Source: Dipteris shenzhenensis (taxonomy: Eukaryota > Polypodiophyta > Polypodiopsida > Gleicheniales). From it: a stretch of 64,000 nucleotides of DNA. The notes under the pieces are model-generated. The model made no database searches, had not been told where the DNA came from, and was given only the letters and a program-made list of their open reading frames with translations. Location of the stretch: the NCBI GenBank assembly GCA_047967505.1, contig CM106538.1; one strand, 5' to 3'. The position numbers were made by a program, and so were the translations under genes. Below are positions 10,817 through 23,300 of the stretch, piece by piece (positions within the stretch are counted from its first letter, which is position 1; the number at the start of each line of letters is the position of its first letter).

Positions 10817-11152
10817 ATAGACTCTCCAAACCCTTATGGTCCATCTTCAGAAGCAGGATTCTGCGCAATCAACATAATCAAGAGCAGCTACCCGTAGATG
10901 AAAGGAGAAACAGAGAAACGAAGACACGAAGCATTTGAAAAGTTGCTAAGGTTAAAGAGAGGGCAAGCCAATACAACGAATAGGTGAGAGGGCAAGCCAA
11001 TAAAACCAATAGGTAAGGCTAACAAGAAGGCTAAGCCTCCCCGTGGAAGGCCAATAATAATAAATAATTTAAATAATTTATGTGCCATGCAAGCATTATA
11101 TCCCTGGAGGCTCTATTTGAGTTCAATTAGACACGCCTCTCTTGTCGTGCGG
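10817..11152 (+). promoter_or_regulatory. 5' flank of the host gene
   Basis: These 336 bp separate the gypsy LTR from the host start codon. AT-rich blocks (AATAATAATAAATAATTTAA at about 11053-11072) and a TATA-like ATTATATCC at about 11096-11104 precede the ATG at 11153. Transcription start and elements are not determinable here. The gypsy insertion must have displaced whatever lay further upstream. Confidence 0.4.
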
Positions 11153-11350
11153 ATGAAGATGGAGCTGCTGCTGCGGCCAGCTCCACCTTCTTCTGCTTCA
11201 TTCTCTCCTCCTCCCCAAACCCTAAAAGCTTCCCATTTCTTCTTGCTCCCCTCCTCCTTCCTCTGCTTCCTTCCACCTCTTTGTATTCCTTCTCGCCCCA
11301 TCCGCTCTCTCCACAAATCGGGACGCATCCGCAGAGAGTGTCTTCCCATT
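11153..11350 (+). CDS. ICS: ICS-like exon 1 (transit peptide)
   Basis: It opens MKMELLLRPAPPSSASFSPP, rich in Ser, Pro and later Arg/Lys (SRPIRSLHKSGRIRREC) and poor in acidic residues, typical of a chloroplast transit peptide. The frame is also open upstream to an ATG at 11087, but 11153 better fits the TATA-like site. The donor CCCATT/GTAAGC lies at 11350/11351, phase 0. Its assignment to this gene rests on position, phase and targeting character, because transit peptides do not align between species. Confidence 0.6.
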
Positions 11351-14300
11351 GTAAGCTTCTCTGCTGCATTGCTTGCATATACCTTTCTCTCCTTCTTTCT
11401 TTTGTGCAATCTTACTGGGATTGGAGCTTGGCTTGCTCTACCTAGTGCAAATTACATTGGATGACCTCCTTTGGTACGGAGAGTTGGAGAGAAATGCTCG
11501 GTTGGTTGCGCAACCGGAATCTCAATGTCAAGTGTACATTCATGAAGAAAAGAATTTCAAGTCGAGGCTTTGGTAATTCTCTTCAATTCTACTTATCGAA
11601 GTAATTCACGATCACGCGATGACGATGTTCGCAAATCCGTTTGGCAGGTAAAAGTCCTGTGTGATGCTTCCTCTATCACGGTAAAGCCGATGCCTGCATT
11701 TTTCTCTGGCCTGGGAGATGTTGAAAGTCCTATTCTATTGTGCCAAACGGAGATGTTGCCAGCAGTACTTTCTTTGTCCGATGCCACGGACGCCCTTAGA
11801 CGAGCTGTTACAGCGCTGCAATCAAATCCTCCCCGTTTAGCGAGTGGCATCTTGCGTTTTCAGGTACAACAAAGTGAGTCAGTAGGTAAGATCTAAATCT
11901 CGCACCAAGAACATGGGTGAATTGTTGCATTGTCGCCTGCAAATGGCATAGAAGATTCTACTACAATGGAACATGCCAGCATCACAGCTGGACGAGCGCA
12001 CAAATTCTAACGGAGCAGTAAGCAAGAATTGCGAGATAGAATAAAGCAAAATATCAGTTGCTGAAAACTACTCTGCATTTGTGGCCACCTGTCAACATTA
12101 CATTTGTATAAAAATGATAGCCATCCTAATAGATTTCATGGTTGAGGTGGCGGATTTTCACATTTTATGTTCAAATCACGCGTTCACCCAGAAGAAACAT
12201 GTTCTGCATATCGACCTCAGGTCATTAACATTGCCACCCTGCTTAGAATCTAGTTTATCGGAATGCTGAATACATGATCCCATACTGCGTGCCTTCAATA
12301 AAGCACAACTCTTTTTGTGGCATGCGCATGTACTCTCCTTCGATCACTGCGCTTTGTAATTGGAGTTGCAAGGTTTCGCCTTGTGCATATCATTGACCCA
12401 CGACGAGGGACTGCCCAACGCATCTCTCCCATCTTTCATTAGAGCATACATGAAAGGATTTCAATGGCATCTTTGAACTGAATGGAAAGCAAATCAGCTT
12501 GATCTCAGTGCTTGCTTTAGACCATACAATGGCTTTTACAGTCTTCCAATCCATTTGATGGATGTCATAATTTCTTATCGTGTCCCAAGCTATCGTTGAA
12601 CTTGCCGTATGCCCAAGCGTCATCATAATTGACACCTTGGCTATTTGTGAGTATATAACGATATTAGCATTTGGATGGACCCAATGTGCACAATTGGTGC
12701 TAAAAAGTGTCGTCCTAATCTTGCTGGGCATATTTTTTATCAGAGCGTAAAGAAAGTGACATCCTTTTGGTAGAAATGATGTGTAGAGGTAGAGAATTAA
12801 GGAAATTACACTTCGATTCCTTGGCATATGACTTTCCTCGTCTTAGAATGTCCCAAGACAAGATTAACCTGTTGTTCTATCCTTCAAGTAATTTACTGTA
12901 AATCAATACATCATTCAAGAATGCAACTACGAACTTTCCAAGATATGGACGTAGTAAGTCATTCCTCATCAGTTGGAAAGCTGCTAAAGCATTTGTAAGA
13001 CCAAGTGGCATTAAAGGAACTCGTAACTATTAGAACGTATCCGAAAACTAGTTTTAGGATTATGTATTTGATGATATGCTGAATGTAGATTGATTTTAGT
13101 GAAGTACGTTGTACCATGCCAAACTATCTATGTGTCACCTTAGGTGATTATAGAGATGCAAGGTTTATGGGACACTTTTAGTTGGATGATTTACTATTGC
13201 AGGTTCAACACTTGTAGCACCTATGCGGAGACGTTAGTCTAATAGGGTGAACAGATGTGCGGAATATTTGAATCACTTCTCAAAGATGTTGGGACAAATG
13301 CCTTTTACTCGTAGAGTTTTGTTACAATAGTATCAAGCACTTATCTGTCGGGATTAGCTTGTTTGAGGCAATATATGAATGCAAAGCAAGGATGCCTTCT
13401 CAGTGGTAGGCATGGTTGTGATAGTTAATCAAAGGTTAGGATGATTTGTAGAATATGGATACTCTTTTGCAATTGGCTAAAAAGAACATGCAGATGCATA
13501 GGCTAGGCAAATGAACGTAGGTGATACTTGGCACCAAAGGCCAGATATAAGTGGTCGGCTCCAAGTGTGGGGGGGGGGTATGGTGAGGTCATGTATCCAT
13601 GAGACAAAATCCAATGCGCCCAGTAGGTAGTCCTCTGTGCTAGTCCTGCCTCCGTGTGGGAAGCATGTGAATCCCTCAGATGATGACCATCTCTGAAGGC
13701 CATTGTAGATGATGAGGTCGTGGACAGCTCCCAACTCAAGCAGGTGTCGCCCGTATGTTGTCACATGTGAAGTATTTGCAGAAAGTCTCTGAATCCCAAG
13801 TACTCTGGCATCATGTGGGGATCTCTCTCATATGTGAAGTCAAGTAAGCCCACTTGCATGTCCCTGGTCCTTGCATTGAAATCCCTTAGAAGGAGGGTGT
13901 CTCCCTATTTGGAGAACACTATGATATCATCATGTATCTCATAAGGGCTGCGCCCATCTGTAGTGACAATTGGGCATATGATGACGTGTGTGGAGGGAAA
14001 TAGCATAAGATCGGTCGGGCATCTAGTAGTTGCACTCGTATCCACATGTGACGTGCATGTGCCTGTCTCCTTACCACAAATATGAGTGGTCTCAAGTGTG
14101 TTTCGAAAAGGATAGCTACACCTCTAGAGCCTCGTACTCCACTATCTCTCCTCATTTCTCTCCTATGAGCAGACTCCCAGATGGACCCTGTCACTGTGGG
14201 CAGCCCTCTCTCTGGGCTCTCATGTGTCTCAGTGTAGAAGATGATGTCTCTGCCTGTGTACGTTTCCGAGAAGCCACGTGGGTCGGACCAAAGTGTACCA

Positions 14301-17300
14301 TTACAGTTCCATACAGCCATACTCAGCTTGTTTTGTGCACTCTTCTCCTGGCTCTGACACTGTCATAGTTCACCCTCTTCCTTCTCCCCTTCTCCCTTGT
14401 CCCCTCTGTCAACTCTTTCTCGAATAATCACTTTGCCGTCCCTGTAGGCAGCCCATTTCCCTGCATCTCTTGCTGCATACCATCCCTTCTCTCCGATGTT
14501 CCTAGTAGGCTAGGCAGGTGTAGAGAAAGTGTTCCTCTATCTCAACCACTCCCAGCGTGCATAGCATGCAGGTCCGTTGCTCTCTGGGTATACGTGTTGC
14601 TCTTCTTGTCTCAATTCGCAGCTGATGGGATGAAATCGGCATTTGCCCAATGGCGATCCTCAATGCATGTGAGACTCTTCTATCCTCGAGATACAGGGGC
14701 CTCGTGATGTATTCCTCCTCCGAAACGTTCAGGAAATGGTCGCGGTAGAATTGGGTCTTGGTGGGGAGCTCCTGATCTCCCCCCCAAGCACGAGACTTGT
14801 GGAGCTGGAGACGATCTAACTGTATGATACGGTTAACCTCATCTTGCGGGATCGACTCAGGGGGGGCATCCATACTATGCTGAAAGTGAGGGAGCCTGTC
14901 CATCTGAATTCCGTGTCTAGCAAACCATGTGGATATACGTGCATACGATGTGTCCGCCTCACTCTCAGCTAGTTGTTTGGATGACTCCAAAGCTAGCCTC
15001 GATAGTCTCCAATGAGGTAAGTCCCAGACTCTATGAATGAATGTCACTGTCTGAAAGATGGCATCAATCTGTAGTGGTGTCATGGCGAACTTTGCCTGTA
15101 CTAACTCATGCGGGACTGAGGGCTTGCTCTTAATTATCCTAGATCCCATGGTCACCTGTAGCCGCTCAAATCTCCTCCACACTGCTATCGGTAGATCACA
15201 TCCCTAGAAGAGTGCTGCGCATACATGGCAGTCGGTCGCACTAGCGTATCGAAGAGCTAGCACTTTGTTGGTGAATCCTGAAAGTGTGCCTGGAAGCATT
15301 GTCTCTCCAATCGGGCGAGAGCACCCCGTCCCCGTGTGAGTTGTGCTTGGGCTGCATGTGTCATAGTGAAAAGGGGTCCTGTGAAGAGTGCTCGCAAATA
15401 TGTGTAGGACTGCACTATCTCCACTGTTTCGTCTCGATAAGTGAAGCTGAGTCGACGAATCACTGCATGTGAGGTTTTGAAGACCATAACCTTGGTCTTC
15501 TCAAGGTTGACTGTCAGGTCTCTGTTTCTTCAGAACACCTCTAGGGCCTCGAAATGTCTGTGCAGCCCCTTCGTTGAGGATGAGATAAGGACTATGTCAT
15601 CAGCGTATAGCAATATTTGTATCATGAGATCGGCCAATAGTGATCCTTCGCCTCCTAGGCAGTCTATGAAGGAAGTGATCTCATCAATGTACAGCCCGAA
15701 GAGAGTCGGTGAGAGGGGGCAGCCCTGCTTCACTCCGATCGTACTCTTGACCCAATCCGATAGGCCACCTGGGCACGAACTTTGCCTTTGACTGACTCAT
15801 ATAGGCTCCACCCCCCATACCATTGTCTTTGGAATCATGAGATTGAAACTACATTATGTTGTGTTTTTAGAGGATGAGTTTGGACATGTTCCTGGATTCA
15901 TCTAGATACATGCATTGGTCTTGCTTCTGCCTTCTGTGTCACTGGCATCATGCTGTATCATGAATATTGTTTACTCGAGAGAAAGTTATGGACTGTACTT
16001 GTTCCAAATCAATCAAGCCATCTAATACTATCTTCTGCCATCAGATTCTTCAGATATAGTCTTTTAACTAGTGTCTAGTTATCCCATGAATGCTTTGTCA
16101 CTTGTTTATATTGCCTTTCTGGGGAACAAGCTCTCTGAGTATGGCATGCATCGGCTTTGCTTCTGCCTTCTTTGTCAGGGTACCATACTGTATCATGAAC
16201 TTTGCTTACTTGGGAGAAAGATACGCACTGTACTTGTTTCAAATGAATCAAGTCATCTAAAAGGAGTTGCTGAAGTTCTCTTGACCTATTTTTGTAAAAG
16301 TTTGACTTTTATGTGCATTGCTTGAGTGCTAGAAGTACTAAGTTGTTCATTTATATGATGCACAAGTTTTTGCAGATTTCTGCCCTGTTAGGAAATGCTA
16401 AACTTATTGTCCTTATCTTTTGGGTTATGTATTTGTAGGGGATTTTGTTCATTCAAAATACTAATTTTGTTGGGAAAAATGCACGTAATGCTTTTAGTAT
16501 GACAGGCATGTAGATAATGCTTCTTGTCTTTGAAAAAGCTGCAGCATTTTCCTTTTAGATGCTTTGGTGGCTGCTAGTGTGAAATTAGAGAACACAGATT
16601 TATACCCAATTGTGGTGCGTAGGTGGACAGATTCTGCATCATATCATAATGAACATGAATCACCCATTGGTTTGCTTATTGGCATAGACTTAGATCTTAA
16701 CTATTCTGTGTATATTTTCTATATTGTTTCCTTTTTAGAAGTAAATTATTATTAGGGTTGATTTTTAATTACAGCATTTTTAAATTGCTTTGAATTACTA
16801 CATCAAAATAGTGTGGGCTGAATTCAACCATTTGACATCTCTTCTTTGGAATTGAAGGTCGCCCTTTCAATAGAGATAACAGCACTAACCTGGCTTCAAT
16901 CCCAGCCACAATGCTCAGAGTTGCTGCCGCGGCTCTATTTCTCCCCCCGAGGGCATCGTGGAGAAGGTACACTTTTTAATCTTGTGCTGCATGAGATTTT
17001 AACTATAGGTGCTCCTTTTTACAAATTAAATTCAAGGAAGAGATAAGAGTCTGTGGTATCACTGATGGCAAAGAATGGAAGGCAGGAGCACTTTAGAGAG
17101 AGAGAGAAAGAAAGAAAGAAAGAAAGATATATTAACGTCCGTAGGAGGCCTCGCGGGCCTATGGAACAAAGTATAGAATCAAGTAACTCATACAAACCAC
17201 TGTGGGCCGGGGCAAAGGGCTCACTAAGGCCCTTGCTGAGTACTAAAATGCTATACTAGTACAAAATAGCAAAAAAGTAGCAAAATAGCATGAGGGTGGC

Positions 17301-20300
17301 ATGAAAAAATATCAAGTGCTCAGAGCTAGAGTCCCGAGTGCATGAACCGGCTCCACATATCCAGGCTCCATGGTGGCTCTCTGATGAGATGCAAAGAGCT
17401 CACGTATCTGCATCTGTCGGAATGTCTCCCGTGGTGGTGGAGGGCGTGGTCTCCTCGATCTCTGGATCCGATGGGCTATGTCAAGGGTAACGCCTGGCCT
17501 CGGTTGATCTCCCCCAAGGAGAGCTGAAATAGGTTGAACCTCGATCGTGTGTGCTCTGGTCACTTGTCGCGTCGTGTACGATCTCTGTGTCCCTCGCCTA
17601 GCAGTGCTGTGTCGGCTCTCTCTACCGATCCATATATCTCTCATGTCAGCTAGCTCCTCCTCCTTTATCCCAGAGTGCCTTGGAGCTGAGTCGAATGCAT
17701 AGAAATCCGTGACCCGTCTTTGCGCTTGGTCTACCTCAGTACCCTGTGGTGCGGTGGTCCCATCCTGCTGCTCTCTAATATGTCGTAGTAGTGTCTCCCT
17801 GTGTCGTCGCATCTCCATCAGGTAGAGCCTAATACAGACCTAGTCCTGGAAGTGGATCAGTCGTGAGAGTGGGCCAAAGCCGTGCCCCTCCTGAAGAAGG
17901 CAGTGGTAGCGCCCTCTGATCTCATAGTAGGCTGGGCAAACACACAAAAAGTGCTCCTCTGTCTCGACCGCCCCCATCGTGCAAATCTTGCAAGTCCGCT
18001 GCTCTCTGGTTATGCGTGTAGCTCTCCCTGCCTCGATCTTGAGCTGATGGGACGAGACCCGCATCTGTCCGATGGCAATCCTCAGTGCGTGTGAGACTCC
18101 TCTGTCCTTGAGATACTGAGGTCTGATGATGAGCCTATCCTCCGATACTCTCAAAAAGTGGTCATAGTAGAGCTGGGTCTTGGTGGGGAACTCCTGGTCC
18201 CCCTCCCAAGTGCGAGATGTGTGGAGCTGGAGGAGATCTAACTGTATGATACGGCTAATCTCATCCCGTGGGATCAACTCGGGCGGTGCATACATGCTAT
18301 ACTGAAACGGGGGAAGCTGATCCATCTGGATGCCGTGACTGGCAAACCATGCGGTGATGTGTGCAAACCATGTTGTACCTACCCCACTCTTTGCTAGTCG
18401 TATGGAGGACTCTAGTGCCAGCCTTGGAAGTGTCTCGCGAGGTAGGTCCCAAACTCTGTGGAGGAAAGTCATTGTCTGAAAAATGGCATCAACCTGGAGG
18501 GGGGTCATGGCAAACTTTGCCTGTACTATCTGATAGGGGACCGAGGGCTTACTCCGAATCATCCGAGAGCCCATAATCACTTGTAGGCGCTCAAATCTCC
18601 TCCATTCTGCTGTTGAAATATTACACCCCCAAAAAGGCGCCGCATACATGACAGTCGGCCTCACTAGAGTGTTGAAAAGCCGACACTTAATGTGAGCCCC
18701 TGCTGCAATGCAAAATAAATCCAAGGCTGTCCTGAAAGAGGTGAGTGTCTATGGAGTGGCATCCAAAAGAATAGCTATGTCATCTGCCAGCTCACTGTCC
18801 AGCAACTCCTCTTCCTGTCTCAATGGAAGTCTCAGCCCAAAAATATTAGCTTGAGCTCTAATATAGAGGCTCATAGCTTCAGCCACAAATAAGAATAGAA
18901 AGGGGGCTAGAGGGCAACCGTGTCGGACTGATCTAGACATCTGAAACCTGTCTCCCCTGACTCCACCAATCAGTACCTGGCTATCGGCTGACCTCTAAAG
19001 AGCAGAAACCCCTCTAATCCACAAATCTGAAAATCCAAATCGAAGAAGGGTTCCCTCTAGAAAACCCCAATCTACCTTGTCATATGCTTTTTCGAAATCC
19101 AGGAGTAGAATTGCCAGTCTATGGCCCTCATGCATAGCCCGCTCAGAAGCCTCCCAAAATGAGAATATGTTATAAAAAATGCTTCTGCTATGGACAAAGC
19201 CTGTCTGTGTGTCATGTATAAGATCTGGTAGGATGGGCTGCAATCGCAGGCTGATGGCTTTTGCCAAGATCTTATACAAAGTGCCCAGTAAGGTGATCGG
19301 TCTCCACTGAGACACTAAATTTCTGCAACCTCCTTTTGGGATAAGATGAATGAGACCCTCCGAGAGAGAGTCCGGCATCTCACCCGAGTCCCAAATGCCT
19401 TGCAGGGCTGAGGTGATGTAATCCCCAATCTGATCCCAAAAAATAATAAAAAAAGGTGTAAGCCCATCTGACCTTGGACAACTACCCTTATGAAGGGCAG
19501 TAAGAGCGGTCTTGAACTCTATGTTGGTGAAGCGTGCATCAAGTGAGGCTCTCATACCTCTATCCACCAACATAGGAATATGCTGCCAAATAACTTGTCT
19601 AGCATCATCTCTAGCCTGTGAATCAGGATCTATAGTCAGAAGGGAGGCATAGTAATCTGAAGCAATCTGCATGACGGCATCTGGATGTGTCAGAAGTATC
19701 CCGTCTGAGTCAACAAGCTGCGAAACACTCTCTACTATGTCTAGGGCCGAGAGTAGAGAAGAACTGCTTGCTGACTCTACCTCCGATCTGCGTCCAGAAA
19801 GACTCTCTGGCGTGAAAGGCATACTCTGTTCTCTGATCTAAAAGTGTCTGCTGATGAGCCCTTGCTGTAGCAAGGCGCTCCTGAATCCAAGCATCTGTAG
19901 GCCGTTTCTGCTCTTCTCTCTGAAGAGCTGCCAGCTGCTGTCGAATGGCAATCTCTCTCCTGTGAATCTCCTCTCTCCAAATACTAGCAACAGAATGATA
20001 AAAGCTGCTAATATTAGTGAGGGCTGCTACCACATCTGATGGGGACGGCTGCCCACCCTGCAAGTGAGAATCCCAAATCTGTAGCACTGCCTCTGTGAGG
20101 TCCTCCTCTGTGTAGAGGGCATCTGGAATCTTGATACTGGCAGAACGGCCTCTCGCCCGAGGCTCTGAAACCACCAAAAAAACCAAAAAATGATATGAAG
20201 TGGACACCCTTGCGCTGATGCATACTGTCCCACCTCTATCCAATACCCAATCATCCACATAAAATTTGTCAATCGGTGCATGGATAGGCATCCTTACTCT

Positions 20301-23300
20301 CCTGTTTGACCAAGAAAACAGAAGAGACTGTGGTTGAGTGTGAAAAGCATCGTCATACCAAATATCTCTGCCACTGAACTGAAAAAGGAAGGCATCCCAT
20401 GCTGCTCTCTCCAGGGAGTGAATGCCACCTTCCTTACCCCCTCTTTTGTCTGAAGGCATTTCAACCATGTTGAAATCGCCCCCAATAATCCAAGAATCTG
20501 CAATATGTGACCAAGAGAGCAACTCCTTCCAAAGGAGGACACGATCCCCTCTCAAGTTGGGTGCATAAAGGTTAAGGAAGCCAACCTTACGTCCACCAAT
20601 CATCAAAATAACCCATTGTGCTCTAGAGGGGACTATGACTCTGTGTCCAATGACCAAGGGGAGCATCGAAGAAGAGATAGAAATGCAAATACCTCCCCTA
20701 GTGCCCAAGGCAGGTGACCAAAAAGTATGGCAAAAAAGAAGCTTACCTGACTTGGCACAATATCTACCATCCAGCTTATGCTCTTGGAGCATAAGGATAT
20801 CAATGGGACCACCTGAAATACCTGGATGGAGTTGGTTACGAATCAGCTGCCTACGGCAGCAATGAGATATACCACCGAGGCCTTGAATGTTCCAACTAAC
20901 AATCCTCATCGACGGGAGGAGGAGGCCGGGTGAAAGGTCCTACCTGACTTGGTGGTGGAGAAAATCCTCTCCTGTGAAAGAGTCCTCTTGTCAAGTGGAG
21001 GGAAATTAACTGGTGAAAGAAAACCCACTCCAGCAGAGGTGGAAACCCCGTCCAACGGAATCCCAATAACTGGCTCCCCTAGGGTAGAGGGTACAAACTC
21101 CTCTGTCTCAAACTCTGCCAAATTTGCCAGTACTGCAAAAGAGTTCCTATAGGCGGGAACTAGCATCGGAGTGCGAAGAATCCCTGCACCCGAGGGAGAA
21201 GGAGAAAAAACCCCGCTACCTCTATCAAGAGGTGAGGTGTGACTAACAGAGGGAGGGGGCTGATCAAGCACATCGATGATAGGACTTGAAGAAATGGGTT
21301 GGCCCTCTTGATGAGCAGGAGCGGGGACTAGGGCAACCACATCTACGCCTGCAGTAATATCACCTGCCTGTAACTGAGAATGGTCTGAGGTGCCTCGTAG
21401 AGGTGGCAGAGTGTCAACAACCCTCATAGGCCTCCAACGGGGTACTAATCGTACTATGTGTGCTGAAGAAGAGGCTCCATGTCTAGAGATTGGTCACGAA
21501 GGTCCTGGGCGAGAAGGGGGGGCTCTGGTAGCGCATGTAGAAGAAGTAGGACGAGAAGGAGAATAAACCGTTTGGGCCTTTCCTTCTTCCTTGGGCAATT
21601 CCTGGTGAAGTGCCCAAGGGTCGTGCAAATCCTGCACTGATCCTATCTCCCAACAATCTCGATTCTCTATCCAAAAAAGGAACCATCTGGTCGTTGAAGC
21701 ATAATGTGATCATCTGCAATATCATGGTTAGAGACGATGACCCTGACTCGTGGCACCCCATCCGATCTGATAGCCTCTGCCAATGAAGAGGGCATGCCAG
21801 GGAGGGCAGGGATCTCTATGACCAACCCAAAAGTAGCTCCTATGGACGGTAAGAGTCGATGGTAGACCTGAGGAAGGCCGGGGAACCTGATGAAAAGTGA
21901 GGTAACCCTACTATCTTCCTCTCCAGGATTGAAACCCAAAGTGAAGGGTGTCGAAAAGATCCTCCTAGAGCTCAATGTCAAAGGACTAGCCCTGAGTACT
22001 GAACTTGCTGACTCTGGAGAATCAAATACCACCTGGAAGAACCCTCGTCCAAGCAGACAAACATCGGTGAGGTGCCCTGCGAGGTCTCCAGGTAAAGCCG
22101 AAAGCATCCAATACCTAGCTTGTAGGTGGAGGGGTGGGAACCGTGGATGCGAGCAAAGAGTGAGGTGGCATACTCTTGCTCTGAGTCTGTCTTGAGCTGC
22201 TGAAGCTTGTCTTTGGAAAAGGTAACTGTTTTTGCGGCCGGTGGAAGCGGTCAAGGATTGGCTGAATGGGAACCCATTCGTCAATCAAGGTGGAAGGGCC
22301 GACACGAACACGAGGATGCTCTGTCCGTTCGACAACCTGCGACCAGAGAGAGAAAATCTCTCTCTTGTTCCGTCAGGGGTTGAAGAGGGGGGAGGGGGAG
22401 AGAGGGAGGTGGTGATGCAGAGGCAGGGGCAAGGGCAGGGGCAGGGGCAGAAGGAGGGGAAGGGAGGTGGGGTAGGAGGAGCGGGGGGTAGAGGGAGAAG
22501 GGGGAGAGGAAGGAGGGGCAGCGGGGGGGTTGGGAGAGGAGGGGAGAGGGCAGCGGGGTAGGAGGTAGAGGCGGGTAGGGGGAGCGGGGTAGGGGGAGCA
22601 GGGGGTAAGGAGGGAAGGGCAGCGGGGGGGTAGGGAGAGGCGGGGTGAGCAGCAAGGGAGAGGGGAAAGGAGCGGGGTAGGGAGGGGGAGCTAGCAGGGT
22701 AGGGAGGGAGAGGTAGAGGAAAAGGGAGGGGGAGCTAGCGGGGTAGGGAGAGAGGGAGGGGGGTAAGGAGGGAGAGAGGGAGGGGGTAGGGAGGGGGAGG
22801 TAGCAGGGCAGGGAGGGAGGGTAGCGGGAGAGGCAGTGAGGGGGGACAGCAGCGGGAGAGGGAGGGAAGGGAGCGGGAGAGGGAAGGGAGAGGGAGAGGC
22901 AGCAGCGGGAGGAGGGGGCAGCAGCCCGGGAGGAGGGGCTGGCAGGGAGAGGAGGGAGGGGAGAGGGGTGCGACGGAGGGCAGCAGGGAGAAGCAGGACG
23001 GGGAGCTCAGCAGCTGCTAGCCAGCCAGCATTAAATGATCCGCACAGCAGCAGAAAATCCGTACAGCCAGCATTAAATGATCCGTACAGCAGCCCTTGAG
23101 CTCTGTACAGCATGTACGGAAGCTTTAGTTTCAGTACTTGCAGTCCGTACAGCGGCACGGACTGCCTTGGGATACGTGCAGGTCAAAGGTGCTTGAAGTC
23201 GGGCCTTGGAATGCATGAGAAATGCACGCCAGCAGGAGAAGACGTGAAATCCATACTTTAGCCTTGAAAGGAGAGGAAGGGGTAGGTGGGTATGCATGAG

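Noticed and set aside
11113-11409. Antisense open frames opposite ICS exon 1
   Set aside because: They mirror a Ser/Pro/Leu-rich transit sequence; composition gives long frames on both strands and no family is recognisable.
12390-12827. 145-residue minus frame as a host gene
   Set aside because: It continues directly from a decayed gypsy RT on the same strand and has no independent family motif.
14030-14368. 112-residue plus frame
   Set aside because: Antisense to the LINE endonuclease.
22281-23158. Long Pro/Leu-rich and Gly/Arg-rich open frames
   Set aside because: They are read-throughs of the G-rich purine tract in several frames and strands, without domain structure.
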